NCBI GenBank assembly: GCA_038063175.1
Contig: JBBTVP010000010.1
Location: 1-6,327 of the forward strand
Reading direction: 5' to 3'
DNA from: JBBTVP01 sp038063175
Lineage (GTDB): Bacteria; Patescibacteriota; Minisyncoccia; UBA6257; 1-14-0-10-40-38
DNA length: 6,327 bases
Part shown: positions 4,562 through 6,327 of the stretch, piece after piece
Numbering within the stretch: the stretch's first letter is position 1
Layout: every line of letters starts with the position of its first letter
Notes under the pieces: generated by a model
What the model was told of the DNA's origin: nothing
Seen by the model: only the letters and a program-made list of their open reading frames with translations
Databases searched by the model: none
Translations under genes and position numbers: made by a program

Positions 4562-5010
4562 TGTTAATATGTGTGGATTGCAAAATCTTGAACGCCGTCC
4601 CAACCAAAACAGAACCCAAAAGCCCGCGCGGATTCCTCCCCAGACCCCTCCTTCGCGCGGACAAAATGCAAAAACAAAATGATAGCCAAGGTTTTGCCAA
4701 ATTCTTTCCCCCAGAAAATAGTTTCGGCAAAACCAAGTCCGCATTGAAGCCCCATCACACTGCCCGAATACTTGAAGGGCAGAACCCAAAAAAGAAAAAA
4801 GTCCTTTCCATTTTAGGAAAAATCCACCTCCGCGAAAATCAGAAAAGCAAGAGACATTTTTCTTTTTGGGTTGCCGAGCGAAGCGAGGCGGTCAAAACGT
4901 ATTGGATTTTGGGTTCAAAAATGAATTGGCGGTTTTGCATTCGGGGAAAAGAAAATTTCTTAATCATAGAAATTTGAAGGCAAGAAACACCAGAGATTGC
5001 GATTTTTTTG
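4540..5010. other. Gene-free, hairpin-rich spacer with no credible CDS
   Basis: Open frames here (for example + 4561-4977) have no family signature and odd composition, and one reads through the dispersed repeat. The stretch instead holds many inverted repeats: CCGCGCG/CGCGCGG at about 4624-4658, GGTTTTGCC (4690-4698) with GGCAAAACC (4726-4734), CTGCCC (4760-4765) with GGGCAG (4777-4782), and AAATTTCT (4953-4960) with AGAAATTT (4968-4975). The second 43-bp repeat lies at 4850-4891. It looks like accumulated repeat debris rather than a gene. Confidence 0.6.
4850..4891 (+). repeat. Dispersed 43-bp repeat, copy 2 ('AERSEA' repeat)
   Basis: AGAGACATTTTTCTTTT followed, after TGGGTT, by GCCGAGCGAAGCGAGGCGG repeats copy 1 (3335-3293, minus) in the opposite orientation with one substitution and one missing G. 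Here it lies in a non-coding spacer, which shows the repeat is mobile or dispersed and not part of the GAF gene. Confidence 0.85.
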
Positions 5011-5101
5011 AGCTTGACGTAGAAGTAATATTATGCTCTCATTGTACTGGCTTAGTAATCGGGCTGTGTCAGCTCGATGGTACATTACAAGACCCAAAAC
5101 C

Positions 5102-5106
5102 GGAGG
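5102..5106 (+). promoter_or_regulatory. Shine-Dalgarno sequence of the 112-residue gene
   Basis: GGAGG ends 6 nt before the GTG at 5113, an ideal spacing. It decides the start of this gene and is the only strong ribosome binding site in front of a complete gene in the window. A possible -10 element, TATTAT, lies at about 5028-5033, with only a weak -35. Confidence 0.8.
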
Positions 5107-5112
5107 TAAAAA

Positions 5113-5451
5113 GTGAAGTTCAAGAAAGCTTTGGTGTGGTCGTGCATCGCTGGACAGCCACACCCGACGCTCAACGAGGAAGAGCAGACAATCAACGGAT
5201 TCATGCCACTCGTCGACACTCTGTTCCCGGGAGTGAACTACTATTCCGTGACTGGCTTCGGCCAAGTGATGAAAGAATGCGTCGTTCCCGTCCTGAAGAA
5301 GCGGTTCCCTCATCTGAAATCTCTTTCCGCCGAGGACATCGAGTCCGGAGAGCTGGTGGAGGTGACCAAGTTTCTTCCGTCGAAGGGGTACGAGTGGAAG
5401 GAAAGCATGAGATGGAAAGCCAAGTTCAAGAAGCTCTTGGCGGCCGCCTGA
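5113..5451 (+). CDS. Hypothetical 112-residue basic protein
   Basis: I do not recognise the family. The frame starts with GTG, six bases after GGAGG, and ends 26 bp before an intrinsic terminator, so it looks like a complete single-gene unit. The product begins MKFKKALVWSCIAGQPHP. Its middle region is hydrophobic and aromatic (MPLVDTLFPGVNYYSVTGFG, about residues 31-50), and an acidic patch follows (SAEDIESGELVEV, about 72-84). The C-terminus is basic and tryptophan-rich (YEWKESMRWKAKFKKLLAAA). It has Cys at 11 and 56, no signal peptide and no transmembrane segment, so it is probably a soluble cytoplasmic protein. Codons are richer in C at third positions than in the neighbouring surface gene. 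With the strong ribosome binding site, this hints at a different history or high expression. A longer overlapping + frame (4866-5549) and a minus frame (4960-5571) are rejected as shadows. Confidence 0.75.
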   Translation: MKFKKALVWSCIAGQPHPTLNEEEQTINGFMPLVDTLFPGVNYYSVTGFGQVMKECVVPVLKKRFPHLKSLSAEDIESGELVEVTKFLPSKGYEWKESMRWKAKFKKLLAAA

Positions 5452-5477
5452 TCGCTTTTCGACCGCCGTCAAAGCAC

Positions 5478-5520
5478 GGGCTCTCCACAAGCAATTGTGA
5501 GCGGAGCCCTTTCTTTTTTG
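5478..5520 (+). terminator. Intrinsic terminator after the 112-residue gene
   Basis: GGGCTC (5478-5483) pairs with GAGCCC (5504-5509). An inner CACAA/TTGTG stem around GCAA caps it, and TTTCTTTTTT follows directly. It is a strong + terminator. Confidence 0.88.
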
Positions 5521-5739
5521 ATTTTTATTGCCGCCAAAGAAAAAGTTGAAATCGGCGCAACGAAGCCGCACTTTGCGGTGGTACTCCCTCGCCGCCGCAG
5601 GCGACGAAAGCGATTTGGACTAATTCAAGAATACCGCACAAAGTAAAAGCTATCCCTTGATAACTTTTCTGAAGCAAACTTCATAGCCGTTTAGTTATAC
5701 AAAGAATAGGGATGACATTCTGCCTTCTATAAGAAATTT
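5521..5739. other. Intergenic region with small hairpins, no gene
   Basis: Between the terminator and the next promoter no coding frame is credible. Visible structure includes CCGCA/TGCGG (about 5564-5576), TCGCC (5589-5593) with GGCGA (5600-5604), TGAAG/CTTCA around CAAA (about 5672-5685), and an imperfect longer inverted repeat of about 20-bp arms between about 5650-5668 and 5693-5711. Nothing recognisable as a known RNA is seen. Confidence 0.5.
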
Positions 5740-5748
5740 TGCTACACT
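5740..5748 (+). promoter_or_regulatory. Extended -10 promoter of the dehydrogenase gene
   Basis: TGC-TACACT (5740-5748) is an extended -10 element, and the -35 region is poor. The usual start, 6-8 nt after the -10 hexamer, falls at about 5754-5756, one to three bases before the ATG at 5757, so the mRNA would have essentially no 5' leader. Confidence 0.55.
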
Positions 5749-5756
5749 AGGATTCT

Positions 5757-6327
5757 ATGAATCAAGAAAACGATTTTTTGTTCCACGATGAATGGGGACC
5801 CGAGCAGATCGTAAAAGTGTACGATCCAAAAACTGGTTTGCGTGGTATTTTGGTTGTTGATAATACTGCGCTCGGGCCGGGGAAAGGGGGAATCCGGATG
5901 ACGCCTGACGTTACCGAAGAGGAGGTATTCCGGCTTGCGCGGACCATGACATGGAAAAACGCGCTCGCGGGAATTCCCTTCGGTGGCGCAAAAGCGGGAA
6001 TTCGTATCGAACGAGGCAAAGAACCGAACAAAAAAGAACTCATACAGGCGTTTGCTCGGGCGATCAAGAACTTCACTCCAAAGCGTTACATCGCAGGGCC
6101 GGATGTGAATACCGGTGAAGCAGAAATGCAGGCGTTTGTTGAAGCGACAGGCAATTGGCGTACGGCAACCGGAAAACCCGCAAACTACTGCATGGCAGTT
6201 TTCGGAAAGAAAGGAGAGAAATGCGGCATTCCTCACGAGTTCGGGAGTACTGGATTTGGCGTTGCAGAGGCAACGAAAGTTGCCGCGGAAATTGCAGGCG
6301 TGCCAATCAAAGGAGTCACGGTTGCGA
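5757..6327 (+). CDS. Glu/Leu/Phe/Val dehydrogenase family protein, N-terminal part (3' end outside window)
   Basis: This family reversibly converts an amino acid to its 2-oxo acid and ammonia using NAD(P). Glutamate dehydrogenase is the likeliest member. The 190 visible residues carry the N-terminal dimerisation and substrate domain. The three conserved lysines are at 43 (GPGKGGIR), 67 (MTWKNALAG) and 79 (PFGGAKAGI), the last being the catalytic lysine by family analogy. The catalytic aspartate is D116 in GPDVNTG, and TGKP at 138-141 is also conserved. The Rossmann region starts at about 163 (GSTGFGVAEATKVA), and the frame is open at the window edge. A full protein would be roughly 350-450 residues, so about half is present. 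The ATG is chosen because translation there gives the expected short N-terminus; no ribosome binding site exists and the promoter implies a leaderless mRNA. Leucine or valine specificity cannot be excluded from this part. Confidence 0.92.
   Translation, partial: MNQENDFLFHDEWGPEQIVKVYDPKTGLRGILVVDNTALGPGKGGIRMTPDVTEEEVFRLARTMTWKNALAGIPFGGAKAGIRIERGKEPNKKELIQAFARAIKNFTPKRYIAGPDVNTGEAEMQAFVEATGNWRTATGKPANYCMAVFGKKGEKCGIPHEFGSTGFGVAEATKVAAEIAGVPIKGVTVA

Noticed and set aside
4508..4977. Frames of 93 (minus) and 138 (plus) residues in the spacer
   Set aside because: Low-quality composition, passage through a dispersed repeat and no start signals; more likely non-coding.
4866..5571. 227-residue plus frame and 203-residue minus frame over the 112-residue gene
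   Set aside because: The GGAGG/GTG-started 112-residue frame has better start and stop context; the larger frames cross the repeat or the terminator.
5742..6306. Minus-strand frames opposite the dehydrogenase
   Set aside because: They are antisense to an unmistakable Glu/Leu/Phe/Val dehydrogenase.
1..6327. CRISPR array, integrase, transposase or toxin-antitoxin pair
   Set aside because: No regularly spaced repeats and no matching protein motifs were seen on either strand.

Overview
The window looks like a chromosomal segment from a Candidate Phyla Radiation (Patescibacteria, probably Parcubacteria-like) bacterium. This is inferred from content, not from a database search. The supporting signs are: an infB-rbfA pair next to tRNA genes; a small secreted 3D-domain protein; a low-complexity Ala/Gly/Ser/Thr-rich surface protein of the kind common in that group; dispersed GC-rich repeats that read as '(V)AERSEA' when translated; and starts that mostly lack a Shine-Dalgarno sequence.

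Layout. Positions 1-1458 hold the 3' part of infB (translation initiation factor IF-2) and rbfA (30S maturation factor), both on +. Next on + come tRNA-Cys(GCA), tRNA-Leu(UAA) and a 117-residue three-helix membrane protein that begins just after the tRNA. From about 2126 to 2403 there is a good promoter, roughly 240 nt without a convincing reading frame but with nested and pseudoknotted pairing, and a strong intrinsic terminator. I read this as a stand-alone structured RNA that I cannot assign to a known family. A second terminator then closes the minus-strand gene for a secreted 3D-domain (probable cell-wall) protein. That gene's short leader contains a complete terminator hairpin about 20 nt before the ATG.

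Positions 2968-3167 form a divergent promoter region. A 15-bp perfect inverted repeat lies between the minus promoter of the 3D gene and the plus promoter of tRNA-Arg(UCG). Beyond the tRNA, on the minus strand, is a broken GAF-domain gene (frameshifted near its start, cut off by a 43-bp repeat). It lies just downstream of a 304-residue secreted protein with a phage-fibre/C1q-like C-terminal part and a G8 tract in its first codons. A 600-bp hairpin-rich spacer carries the second copy of the 43-bp repeat. It is followed by an unrecognised 112-residue gene with its own ribosome binding site and terminator, and finally by the first 190 codons of a glutamate-dehydrogenase-family gene whose mRNA appears leaderless.

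The left part is core translation machinery (IF-2, RbfA, tRNAs). The middle is an accessory cell-surface region with decay and repeats. The right end is amino-acid metabolism. The two observations I would follow first are the putative structured RNA at 2161-2403 and the terminator-containing leader plus inverted-repeat promoter region upstream of the 3D gene.
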